Shown: in pieces, positions 25,518 to 36,000 of the stretch
How the letters are laid out: every line of letters begins with the position of its first letter
Position numbering within the stretch: the first letter of the stretch is position 1
Assembly (NCBI RefSeq): GCF_052324685.1
Contig: NC_135223.1
Location: 18,731,822-18,795,821 of the forward strand
Source of the DNA: Brachyhypopomus gauderio
Lineage: Eukaryota > Chordata > Actinopteri > Gymnotiformes > Hypopomidae
DNA: 64,000 nt
Reading direction: 5' to 3'
Program-made: the position numbers and the translations under genes
The notes under the pieces: generated by a model
What the model was told of the DNA's origin: nothing
Seen by the model: the letters and a program-made list of their open reading frames with translations, nothing else
The model's database searches: none

Positions 25518-25785
25518 ATTATTTAGATAATTAATGTCACGTCCACAGTCACAGCCAATCATCACGTCCACATCGATCAGCCTCACCTCAATATTAAACC
25601 AACACACATGTGACATGTCCCCATCCTTAATCGCTGCCCTACAGGCTTCCATAAGGACGAAATAACACGAAATAATCGTCCTTACTTGAGTATTGACGTT
25701 TTTTACTCATATTTCTTCCTACAATCTATAAATAAATTCACACTACGGGTTTCTCGCAGCGTTCCTCATCTCCCATCCAGCAGAT

Positions 25786-25967
25786 GGAGGTAAATATACG
25801 AGAGAGTGAAAGAGACTCGAGCGTCGAAGAAAATCCCAACAGCGGAATCTGACGTCTTGTTGACGGAAGCTAATAGTCACCTGTTAGCTTAAATACCTGT
25901 TGTTGGAAAATAGCTTGTTAATTCAGAGTTTTTTTATTTCTTTATTGAAGAGTGATCTGTTAAAAGC
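25786..25967 (+). promoter_or_regulatory. Conserved promoter / 5' UTR of B genes (B1 copy)
   Basis: A block from AGATGGAGGTAAATATACG through GAAGAAAATCCCAACAGCGG, TCTGACGTCTTGTTGAC and TTAAATACCTGTTG to the ATG is nearly unchanged in front of B1, B2 (43726-43908) and B3 (59709-59893). A TGACGT half-CRE is kept in all three. I take it as core promoter plus 5' UTR. Confidence 0.55.
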
Positions 25968-28875
25968 ATGGTTGACTCTCATTTTCAGGTTCAGCTTACA
26001 GCTGTTCTAGAAGTACTGATGAAAACGGCAGTCGCAGACATTTGCGCTCTGACGGACAACTGGTTCAGGTCTTTACACATGGAAATAATGAGAAGCAAGA
26101 AGGAAAACGAGGAGCTGAGACAAAAGTTGTACAACGGGCAACAATTTATGCCAGAAGCGGTTTCGAAGAATGAGTGCACAAAATCTGGGGAACCTGGCGG
26201 TGAAACGAGAAATTCTGCGGGTTGGTCACGCACACCAATATGAAACTTTTGCTAGCTAGCTAGTTAGTGAGCCTAGTTTGACCTGGTGTGTATTGAGATT
26301 TTATCTCGGTAGTCGGGTGTCCTGATATTCTCTCTCTTCTGCTGTGCTTCACCGCCACTTTAGGTTTGCCAGTGCCTGTAGTACTTCCACAGGTAACGTA
26401 GGCAGGGGTGTAGCAGCAAATTCTGGGCCCTGTACACGGTTTTCCATCCACCGAGTTTTTGCGCATTTTGAAAATGCGCATGAAAAAAGCTGGATGGAAA
26501 AAGTCTAAAACTCGAAAAAAGCCCCAAATATCGCAAAAAGATTTTTACGCTAGAATGAGGTGGAAAAGTTAGACTATCGCATCGCCAAAATACGGAAAAA
26601 CTGGTTTTTCGCATAAACGATGACGTATCATGCCTCAAGTCATGTGGTTCTGTACATGATCGCGATGTAAAGATGGCAAATGCATACAAAAACAGTTCTG
26701 GAGAGAGCAAAAATTTAATTGAACTTCTCCATGTATAGAAAAAAATAAAATAAAAATGTTTCAAAACCTCAACGTGCAAAAATGCGTAACTGCCAGATGG
26801 ACGTAAAACCACTATTGTTTGGCGTCCTCTCACGTGATCTAAAGTTTATTCGCATAACTGTAATGAATGTAAACAAGGCTTAATTCGCATTTTTTTCTGC
26901 CGAAACTTGGAAATTGCGCATTATTTTTTCGAAAGGTTTGGATGGAAACCCGGCTGTCAGTGAGCCCCTATAAACAGTAAACGAGGCACATGAGCAAAGT
27001 GGGCCCCTCTCCCTATTTGGGTCCTGGGTAGTCAGGTCCACTTTTCCCCCCACTACCACGCCCATGAATGTAGGTGGCTCGCTTGTAGCTTAATGGTGCA
27101 TTTATCATTAGGTTACTCTGGTCATTGTTTTACTCTAAAAGGACTGAAAACTTCTAAATTATTAGATGGCTGAATTTTTTTAAGTACAGATTTTACAGCG
27201 AACAAATCATAAGGGCAGTCATGGCCTGGTGGTAAGGGAACTGGTCTTGTGACCGGAGGGTCGTGAGTTTGATTCCCAGACCTGAGGCCATGACTGAGGT
27301 GCCCCTGAGCAAGGCCCTTAACCCTCAATTGCTCACTTGCATAAAAAATGAGATAAAATGTAAGTCGCTCTGGATAAGGTCGTCTGCCGTAAATGTAAAT
27401 CAAATGTCTTTTTTTTGTAATGTTGCTTTTCTTCCAAGAAATTAAGAAGAGGAAAGTCACAGGGCTGGTGACAAGTGTGATTATCAGACTGGAACCAAAT
27501 TCTAGAAAAATTACAAATCAAATGGCTCCACCAACTATTCTTTGTACACATCCCTACAACACATTTGAATGAATCTTTGTTCAAATTTTTAGTGATGGCC
27601 TGCTAAACATTTTTTAATCAGCAGTTAGTCGTTCACTACAATGTCATTACAGCTTTCAATGCTCATCTCTTTTGCAGAGTCTAGGAAAATGGCCAGAAAC
27701 CTAACAGCTGAGTCTACAGCAGCCAGAAGAAGACACTGGGTGGGTGATTTTAGATTATTTGGGTGTACATTTTAAGTGTATTATACACTTGTTTATGCTA
27801 AGTACTAACACTCATTTATAAGACATAACACGTTTGATCTGACTATGACCATGTTATTGACTTTCCTCTACTCTCATCAATGTGCAGAAGTTGGGCTCTA
27901 TACTAGGAGTGAAAGGAGAGATAATGGACAGATCTGCTAGTGAAAGAGTGGAACAAAGGCTTGATGGTAATGACAAAGCAATGCAGAAATGGCTCTTTAA
28001 AGCTCATGGCAACATTTATTCAGTTTCAAAATAAAAGATTAGCTTACTGCTTCGCTTACTGCTTAGGAAATTGGATATAGGAAATTGTATGACATTTGCT
28101 TGTCACTATTACAGTATGTTTTCTATGTTTTTCTAAATAGAATCACAACCTAAATTCCTTTCTTCCTGATTCTTCTTTCTCAGCAGCATCCAGTGATATA
28201 ATTTACGGTCCTGCTTGCATGGAACCAGAAGCACGATGCCCACTGTATGACCTCAAGCCTGAACCAGAGAAGGCTCAACATGATCTTCAAACCTCTGTAG
28301 TGGAGTGTAGTACAGATGTCCATGGATACTGTGAAGATGAGGGGGAGGAACCTCTATTGACGGGTGTGTGTGATGCAGACAGTGAGCAACACTTCTCTCA
28401 GCCTAAAAGAGAAGAGGAAGAGTTTGACATCTCCTGCTTACTGACGTCTGAATTGCAGCATACTTCCACACAGCTGCTTAGGGAGAACAACACAGAAACA
28501 AACTCGGACTATAGGATGTCCTTAAATTTAGCCAGAGACTTTAATTTCATGGTGACTCCAGATGTTAAGCATTCAAATTTTCTAGAAAGAACCAGTATTT
28601 CACTAACATGTGAGAAACAGAAAGGCAAAAAATATACTTGCAATGTATGTGGGAAAAAACTTTCAACAAAGTACTCATTTGCTGCTCACTACAGATTACA
28701 TACCAAGGAGAAGCCCTTTACATGTGCACAGTGTGGCAAAAGATTTGCCAAGAAATTTAACCTAGACATTCACTACAATGTCCACACTGGTGCAAAACCC
28801 TACGCATGCACAATGTGCTCAAAGTCATTTGCTGACCCCAGCAGTCTTAAAAAACATAAACGACTGCACATGTAA
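25968..28875 (+). CDS. Zinc-finger gene B1: four exons, three C2H2 fingers (intact)
   Basis: Predicted 361-aa nuclear protein. Exons are 25968-26220, 27678-27739, 27888-27966 and 28184-28875, phases 1, 0, 1. Exon 1 encodes the helical N-terminal domain (VQLTAVLEVLMKTAVADICA, then MEIMRSKKENEELRQKL), clearly homologous to A1. Another donor seven codons earlier (26199) keeps the same phase. Exon 3 has VKGE and exon 4 LKPEPE, psi-K-x-E SUMO motifs. Exon 4 has an acidic region, then three fingers: CNVCGKKLSTKYSFAAHYRLH, CAQCGKRFAKKFNLDIHYNVH, and a third identical to the last finger of A1. The third finger and 3' flank come from an A-type gene (B3 keeps a different one). Intron 1 carries a transposon and a SINE absent from B2. 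DNA target unknown. Confidence 0.87.
26403..27066. mobile_element. hAT-like element in B1 intron 1, with a nested MITE
   Basis: Flanked by AACGTAGG (26395-26402) and AATGTAGG (27067-27074); the B2 intron has this 8-bp once (about 44338-44345). Ends CAGGGGTGTAGCAG and CTACCACGCCCATG are imperfect inverted repeats. Inside, 26438-26950 is bounded by GGTTTTCCATCC and GGATGGAAACC and is probably a second, nested MITE. No transposase. Confidence 0.8.
27213..27399 (+). repeat. tRNA-derived SINE (V-SINE type) in B1 intron 1
   Basis: The head GGCCTGGTGGTAAGG followed by GTGAGTTTGATTCCC resembles Pol III A and B boxes, and the tail GTAAGTCGCTCTGGATAAGG is the conserved 3' end of fish V-SINE/HE1-type elements. 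The B2 intron lacks it, and AAATCA lies on both sides, so it inserted after the B genes split. Confidence 0.8.
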
Positions 28876-29345
28876 TAGGTATTAAAAAATTAGTTGAAAT
28901 TACATGAAGGAGTGGACTGAAACATTTGCAATCTCAGATTAGAAGTATCAAGACACCTTTTAAAGCAAATCACCTGTGGAAAAACATCATTTGGTTCTAG
29001 CAAAATGACAAACTTGTAGGATTACCCTATTTAAGAGATTAGATGCATTTCATTTAGCTATTTTCATAGTTGTAAACTGTTTTGATATCACAGCTTTAAA
29101 GTTCTCGTGTAAAGTGTTTGAAAACCTGACATGTGCTTGGGCCTGAAGTAGCCAACAACAGGCTACAGTTTAGATTTGACATATAGTAGCATTTGTAGAC
29201 CAAAAATTCTCAAACTACTCCTCTAGAACCCCAGCTGCACCAGGTTTTTATTTGTTTGATTTTTGCTCAGTATCCGTGCATTTTGATAAAGTTCTATAGA
29301 GCTCTTGTAGTTTGAAGGGATCTTTGGTCAATAAATGATAAAATG

Positions 29346-30112
29346 TACGGAAGCGTATTGCTGCCAAGAATGTTAAAACAATTTAGTCAGCATGTCGTTA
29401 TTACAAGATCCTTATGTCATTAAAACGAGAAAACTATCTCATTTTTAGGAGATCTTATGTCGTTAAAACTACGTAACTACACCGCGGTAAAGGTGGTTTC
29501 ACGTTCGCATATTCGGAATTCTTTTTTCAATAGCAAAGACCGTATCAGCAAAAGTACCAAAATATGCAAATTCTTATTTCTGGCAACCAAAACAAACCTG
29601 CAGTAATGTACGTATTTTAAATAGTCATGTTATTTTGAATGTACTAAAGTCACCGCAACTTTAGAAGGACTGGACTGAAACATTTAGAATCTCAGATGTA
29701 TCGGACACAACATTTTAAAACAAATCACCTGTGGAAAGACATCATTTGGTTCTAGCAAAATAACAAACTTGTAGGATTACCCTATTTAAGAGATAAGATG
29801 CATTTCATTTAGCTATTTTCATAGTTGTAAACTGTTTTGATATCACAGCTTTAAAGTTCTCGTGTAAAGTGTTTGAAAACCTGACATGTGCTTGGGCCTG
29901 AAGTAGCCAACAACAGGCTACAGTTTAGATTTGACATATAGTAGCATTTGTAGACCAAAAATTCTCAAACTACTCCTCTAGAACCCCAGCTGCACCAGGT
30001 TTTTATTTGTTTGATTTTTGCTCAGTATCCGTGCATTTTGATAAAGTTCTATAGAGCTCTTGTAGTTTGAAGGGATCTTTGGTCAATAAATGATAAAATG
30101 TACGGAAGCGTA
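29346..30112. repeat. Tandem duplicate of the zinc-finger 3' region (unit 1)
   Basis: About 770 bp starting TTGCTGCCAAGAATGTTAAA and ending TAAAATGTACGGAAGCGTA. Unit 2 resumes at 31853 after the Gypsy insertion and runs to about 32395. Each unit includes a copy of the A-type 3' UTR (CAATAAATGATAAAATG). No ORF. Confidence 0.8.
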
Positions 30113-31852
30113 TGTAAGGAATGCCACCTGATCTCCACCTAACCAGCCTCACCTGACACTCATCACCACGCCCCCCTGTATCTCTACTTAAACGCCCACA
30201 TTCCACTTCCTAGTCGCGAAGTATTGCCGACTCATGCCGCATACCAAGCCTTTCTATTACCTGTCTGCTTTCCTGTGTTCCGACCCTCGCTTACGTCCCC
30301 GACCTTGTCTCCTGCCTAGTCCCTCTGTACCTCCTGACTTCTGCTCCCCCGGTATGACCCTGGACCGTCCTGACCACGCCAAGACAACGCAGTTGTTATG
30401 GTTATCGTAGACCGATTCTCGAAAATGTGCCGCTTGATTCCTCGCCCCAAACTACCTACAGCTATGGAATCCGCGCTGGATCTGTTTAATTATGTATTTC
30501 GCATATACGGCTTACCTGAAGATATCGTCTCAGACCGAGGAGCACAATTCACGTCTCGGGTCTGGAGGCAGTTCTGCAAGCTTCTAGGCATAACTGTTAG
30601 TCTGACTTCGGGTTACCACCCCCAATCTAACGAAGAGGTCGAACGATACAACCAAGAATTAGGGAGGTTTCTCCGTCAGTATTGTGCCTCCCAACATGAC
30701 TGGCACAAATACCTCCCGTGGGCAGAATATGCCCGTAACTCCATCATACACTCCGCAACCAAACTCACACCCTTCCAATGTGTCTATGGTTATCAACCTG
30801 CATTCTTCCCGTGGGACAAGACACCCGCTGACGTCCCGGCCCTGGATGAGTGGCTCAAGCGCAGTGCCCGCACCTGGGAGATGGCACATGTCCATTTACG
30901 CCGCGCCCTGCACACACGCCGGCTCAACGCGGATCGCCGTCGTCTTCCAGCCCTAATCTATCATCCGGGACAGAGGGTATGGCTATCGACACAAAACCTG
31001 CATTTGAAACAGCGTAGTAAAAAGCTTAGCCCACGGTACATTGGGCCATTCAAAATACTCAGCAGAGTCAACGCTGTCTCGTATAAGCTCCTTATGCCTG
31101 CTCATTATCGTGTCAATCCTGTCTTCCATGTCTCTCTCCTTAAGCCAGTTCACTACAGTCCGTTCACCACTCCCCCTGTGTCCACTAGCCCTCCGGATCC
31201 CCTGGAAATCGACGGTCGACCGGCATACATTGTCCGGGAGCTTCTGGAGTCTCGGCGCCGAAGGAACGGACTCCAGTACCTCGTGGACTGGGAAGGATAT
31301 GGTCCCGAGGAGCGGGCCTGGATTCCGGCGAGGGATGTCCTCTGCCCTACCATGATCGCGGATTTCCACGCAACACACCCCAACTTTCCCGCTCCCAGAC
31401 GCCGCGGTAGACCCCCGGCTCGTCGTAGAGCGTCGAGTGCCGCTCCTTTGAGGGGGGGTACTGTAAGGAATGCCACCTGATCTCCACCTAACCAGCCTCA
31501 CCTGACACTCATCACCACGCCCCCCTGTATCTCTATTTAAACGCCCACATTCCACTTCCTAGTCGCGAAGTATTGCCGACTCATGCCGCATACCAAGCCT
31601 TTCTATTACCTGTCTGCTTTCCTGTGTTCCGACCCTCGCTTACGTCCCCGACCTTGTCTCCTGCCTAGTCCCTCTGTACCTCCTGACTTCTGCTCCCCCG
31701 GTATGACCCTGGACCGTCCTGACCACGCCAAGACAACGCAGTTGTTACTAGTGCTCGTGATACACCTGCCTGTGCTTGTACCAACGTTTCATTTCAATAA
31801 AAGCGGTGTTCTTCCGCATTTGGATCCCTCTCTGCCTGTTCAATACGTGACA
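30113..31852 (+). mobile_element. Ty3/Gypsy chromovirus, internally deleted (partial 5' LTR, integrase, full 3' LTR)
   Basis: The full 3' LTR is 31462-31852 (391 bp, TGTAAGGAATG...CGTGACA). The 5' LTR starts at 30113 but is cut at about 30398, where it is joined straight to integrase; the rest of the LTR, gag, protease, RT and RNase H are missing. The polypurine tract TTTGAGGGGGGGTAC precedes the 3' LTR. GCGTA on both sides (30108-30112 and 31853-31857) is the 5-bp target duplication. The two LTR parts look the same over their shared length, so the insertion is young. Confidence 0.92.
30398..31480 (+). pseudogene. Gypsy integrase core plus chromodomain (open frame, truncated)
   Basis: The 360-codon frame begins inside the integrase catalytic core: first catalytic Asp in MVIVDRFSK, second in VSDRGAQF, Glu in [13 protein letters not shown] (the usual Gypsy motif has GQ/E variation here). 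It continues through the GPFKI-type DNA-binding segment and ends with a chromodomain ([20 protein letters not shown], then [18 protein letters not shown]), typical of vertebrate chromoviruses. The zinc-binding N-terminus is missing. It is open to the stop at 31480 but begins at a deletion joint, so probably not functional alone. Confidence 0.9.
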
Positions 31853-31857
31853 GCGTA

Positions 31858-32395
31858 TTGCTGCCAAGAATGTTAAAACAATTTAGTCAGCATGTCGTTA
31901 TTACAAGATCCTTATGTCATTAAAACGAGAAAACTATCTCATTTTTAGGAGATCTTATGTCGTTAAAACTACGTAACTACACCGCGGTAAAGGTGGTTTC
32001 ACGTTCGCATATTCGGAATTCTTTTTTCAATAGCAAAGACCGTATCAGCAAAAGTACCAAAATATGCAAATTCTTATTTCTGGCAACCAAAACAAACTTG
32101 CAGTAATGTACGTATTTTAAATAGTCATGTTATTTTGAATGTACTAAAGTCACCGCAACTTTAGAAAGACTGGACTGAAACATTTAGAATCTCAGATGTA
32201 TCGGACACAACATTTTAAAACAAATCACCTGTGGAAAGACATCATTTGGTTCTAGCAAAATAACAAACTTGTAGGATTACCCTATTTAAGAGATAAGATG
32301 CATTTCATTTAGCTATTTTCATAGTTGTAAACTGTTTTGATATCACAGCTTTAAAAGTTCTCTTGTAAAGTGTTTGAAAACTTGACATGCTTGGG
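31858..32395. repeat. Tandem duplicate of the zinc-finger 3' region (unit 2)
   Basis: Continues unit 1 from TTGCTGCCAAGAATG after the Gypsy insertion and ends near 32395, where an older Gypsy relic begins. Differs from unit 1 at only a few positions. Confidence 0.8.
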
Positions 32396-32497
32396 CGTGA
32401 TGTCAGGGTTCAGGGGGTCACTGCCTGTATTGTGGGTAAGAGGGTCACAAACGCGCCAAATGCCCTGACCTGAAGGGAAAAGGGCAGGTCCGCCGGT

Positions 32498-33175
32498 AGT
32501 CAAGTCAAGTGAAATTTATTTATATAGCGCTTTTTAAAACACATGTTGTCACAAAGCAGCTTTACAATCGTATGGGTCCAGATCCCTAATGAGCAAGCCA
32601 AAGGCGACAGTGGCAAGGAAAAACTCCCTATGATGGTGGAGATTAGGAAGGGAAGAAATCTCGGGAGACCAAGACTCAAAAGAGAACCCATTCTCCATTG
32701 GGCGACCCGTTAGCACAAGTCCGTATTTGTGGTCAAAAGGTGGTTCTACAGTTATAGTTAAGGTTCTTGTTCCCTGGTCAAGTAGTCACGGTCCCTTTGG
32801 TGCATCAGCATGTCCTCTTGCGGCAATGGCACATCCATCCCCGGCATCAGTACATCGACCGGCAAGCCAGACCATCTCCCAGGAGCTTGAAGGTGCTTGC
32901 ATACAATCGTCTTGGGTAGAAGCATGCACAAAGATAGACAATACAGACAGAGTATGTGGACATCAATTCAAACCACCATTGATTTAAACGTACATAGCTC
33001 ACATGCCAGCTCATGTGGCTCCGGCAGGCTAATCTATAGCAGCATAACTAAAAGGAGGGTTTCAGAGGTGACCACAGTCATGAGGTCTCACTGAGACATT
33101 GCTTTCAAGTCAAGTCATTGTCACAAGTAGAGTAATGCCATGACACTGCTGGATCACAGCTTCAACATCTCAGAT
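32498..33175. repeat. Otophysan interspersed repeat nested in Gypsy gag
   Basis: Starts AGTCAAGTCAAGTGAAATTT followed by ATATAGCGC, then CAAAGCAGCTTTACAATCG, GCCAAAGGCGACAGTGGC and AAACTCCCTATGATGG. The same wording, at the same spot in gag, is found near 47281-48000. Common in catfish and characin genomes in my experience; non-coding. Confidence 0.7.
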
Positions 33176-34099
33176 TACTAGAAATAGGAGGGAGGTAGGA
33201 GGGAGACCTCCGGCAGGTCATTCCGGTTCTCCCCATTTGTGCGGTCTAACACTCCATGTCACTCTGTCATGGCGTGGAGCAGACGAACACAAGTTGCTCA
33301 CGTTCGTTGATGGGTGCGACAGGAAATTTCACTGATGCTGCCTTAGTGAAAGAACTTCAGATTCCCCTGGTGCAATCGAGGACACCCCTCACTGTGGCAG
33401 CAGTTGATGGACAGTCTCGTTTCAGGGGAGGTCGCTAACCAGACTATCCCGCTGGACATGAAAATAGGGGGGCATGCTGAACGTATTACCCTGCGCGATT
33501 GATATTTGGTCTCCCCTGGCTACAGCGTCACAACCCAGAGGTCGACTGGCATAACCTGTCAGTCAGGTAGTGGGGACCGGTTTGTCATGACTCCTGCCTT
33601 TACACTAAAAGTGCCTGCAGCAACAAAAGACCACCCAAGCCCCTTGACCTCAGTCAAGTCCCTGCTGAATACCATGACCTCAGAGACCTGCTGCCTGGAA
33701 CCAGTCCTCCCCGTGGTCGGTTATTGTCTCTCACAGTACCTGAGCAAAAAGCTATAGAGGCCTACATTCAGGAGTCCCTGGCCGCAGGGCTCATTTGGCC
33801 TTCCACCTCCCCTGAGGCCTGAGGTCTTGTATAGATTATAGGGGCCTTAATAAAATTACTATTAAGGATAGTCATCCTTTGCCTTTAATGTCTACTGCCT
33901 TCAAGGCTTTGCAGCAGGCTACCATCTTCGCCAAGCTAGACTTGCGTAGCGCCTATAACCTGGTACAAGTTGAGGAAGGCGACGAATGAAGAACGGCCTT
34001 TATTACATCATCAGGGCATTATGAGTATCTTGCGAGGCGCCTATAACCTGGTATGAGTTCTGGAAAACCACCTTTATTACACCATCACGACATAATGAG

Positions 34100-34315
34100 T
34101 AACTGATGGAGGTGTCTGAGATGAAGATGTTGAGATTCTCATTTGGAGTGACGAGGAAGGATAGGATCAGAAATGAGTTTATTAGAGGATGAGCACATTT
34201 AGCATGTCTTGGAGATAAAGTTAGAGAAGCGAGATTGAGATGGTTTGGACATGTACAGAGGAAGGAGGAGAGGTATATAGGCAGGAGAGTCTTGAGGGTG
34301 AAACTTCCAGGCGGA
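34100..34315 (+). pseudogene. RTE-type LINE reverse transcriptase C-terminal fragment
   Basis: Reads VSEMKMLRFSFGVTRKDRIR then, after a stop, VREARLRWFGHVQRKEERYI and GRRVLRV. This matches the conserved end of RTE-like LINE ORFs (LRWFGHVxR). It is 5'-truncated as LINE copies usually are, and is absent from the equivalent place upstream of A3. Confidence 0.75.
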
Positions 34316-34336
34316 AGTTTGGGAGCCGCAAGTAGA

Positions 34337-35720
34337 TCAGGTGGCTCCTAGCACCGTGTTACCGCCCGCCAACATCATAGCTCCTATCCTGTGGGATGTG
34401 GAGGCGGCGGTTAAGCGGGCCCTGGCTACCGAACCTGACCCAGGAGGTGTACCACCTGGATGGCTGTATGTCCTCTCCAACAAGCGCAAAGATGTCATGC
34501 AGTGGGGCCACACATCTCCGTTCACTGCTCACCCAGGGGCACAGCGAACTATCAAGTTCATTTGTAGACGCTTCTGGTGGCCCGGTATGGATCAGGCTAT
34601 AGGGGACTATGTGGCCGCTTGCGCAATATGCTCCAATAATACGACCTTTCGGTCCAAACCCTTGGACCTTTTGCTCTCGCTCGCCATGCCCTCGCGTCCT
34701 TGGACCCACGTCTCCATGGATTTTATGACTGGAACACCACCATCCTTGTGATCATTGACCGGTTCTCCAAGGTGGCTAAGTTTGTGGCATTGGCCAAACT
34801 ACCTTCGGTCCGTGAGACAGCCCAACTGTTTTTGGAGCACGTGGTGCACGCTCATGGCTTCGCAGTCAATGTGGTCTCCGATAGGGGGCCTCAGTTTGCT
34901 AGCCGTTTCTGGGTGGCCGTCCTCATTCTCTCTTCGGGGTACACCTTCAATCTAACGGCCAGATGGAAAGGGTCAATCAAGACCTAGAGCAGACCCTTCG
35001 TTGCCTGGCCACTGCTAACCCTGCCTCCTGGGCGGACCGTCTTGTATGGGCAGAATATGCCCATAACTCCCTGTGCCACTCATCCCTGGAAATGTCCCCG
35101 TTTGAATGCCTTAACGGGTTGCTGAACAGGAGGAACAGGCTGCAGTGCCTGGGGCCTGGGCCCTTGTCAGGCGATGTCGTTTGGCCTGGAAGAATGCTCG
35201 TAGGGCCCTGTTGTCTGCCTTGACTGACCCAACATCGCTACGATGACAGGCACAGTCTCTCTGCTCCCTTGTTTTGCCTGGGTCAGTGGGTTTGGTTGTC
35301 TACCAAGGACCTGCCTGTTCGCGGTGGCACTAGGAAGCTGGCGCTATGCTATTTGAGCCCATTTAACGTTATGCAGCGGCAGAACCCGGTGTTTTACTAC
35401 CTGGCACTTCCTCCCTCTCTTCGAGTCCACCCGGTTTTCCACGTGTCGCAGCTCCGGCCTGTCCTATGTGGATTACCCCAGGCTCCCATGGTGCCTCCTC
35501 CCCTCATGATCAACGAGGGTCCGGCTTATACTGTCCGCCGTCTCCTTGACGGTCGTCAGTCCGGGTTCGGGATCAGTATATTGTGGACAAGGAGGGGTAC
35601 GGTCCCGAGGAGCGATCCTGGGTCCCGGTCTTGCACATCCTGTGCCCTGACTTTATCCGGGACTTCTGTCGCGACAGGGCTATTGCCCTGATCCCACGGG
35701 GTCTCGGGCCTAGAGGGGGG
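34337..35720 (+). pseudogene. Degenerate Gypsy integrase (H2C2, DDE core, chromodomain), frameshifted
   Basis: H2C2 zinc-binding part near 34500-34640 (HTSPFTAHPG, CAICS), integrase core in broken frames ([33 protein letters not shown], then [16 protein letters not shown] from 34963), DNA-binding part (about 35269-35500) and a frameshifted chromodomain ([20 protein letters not shown]). At least four breaks; not functional. Confidence 0.88.
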
Positions 35721-36000
35721 GGCTCTGTCACGGCTGACCCCGAAGTCGCTTCTCCTGACGCCACAGGAGGAGACTCGCGAACCAGCACTGGCTTACGAGC
35801 CAGCTCTCACTTGCGGAATAGCGCTTGTTCGTAAACCAGCATTTGCTCGGGTACGCGCTCTAAAACACGCAATCAGCAATGATGAGCTGCAGTTGTCCTC
35901 CTTCCCATTTTAGGATGACTGCTGCAGAGTCTCAGTGCTGAGTTGTTGTGTGGCCATTTTCTGAGTTTGCTCACCTCTTCGCCACTTCTGGCCATTCTCA

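Larger units (their letters stand above)
32405..36000 (+). mobile_element. Older Ty3/Gypsy relic with nested repeat and LINE fragment, running into A2 exon 1
   Basis: Pieces appear in the usual order: gag zinc knuckle near 32420-32470 (CLYCG, a stop, then EGHKRAKC), protease (about 33290-33480, [10 protein letters not shown]), start of RT (about 33820-33985, [14 protein letters not shown]), H2C2 integrase head, integrase core and chromodomain (34337-35715), then a polypurine-like tract and an LTR start (TGTCACGGCTG) at 35727. It is broken by stops and frameshifts, by an interspersed repeat inside gag (about 32498-33175), and by a LINE fragment inside RT. Its first 1.7 kb recurs upstream of A3. 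Confidence 0.85.

Noticed and set aside
27213-27399. A tRNA gene
   Set aside because: A- and B-box-like motifs are present but no cloverleaf can be completed, and the tail is that of a fish V-SINE.
30659-31555. Minus-strand and alternate-frame ORFs over the Gypsy integrase
   Set aside because: They are shadows of the plus-strand integrase frame, which has clear motifs.
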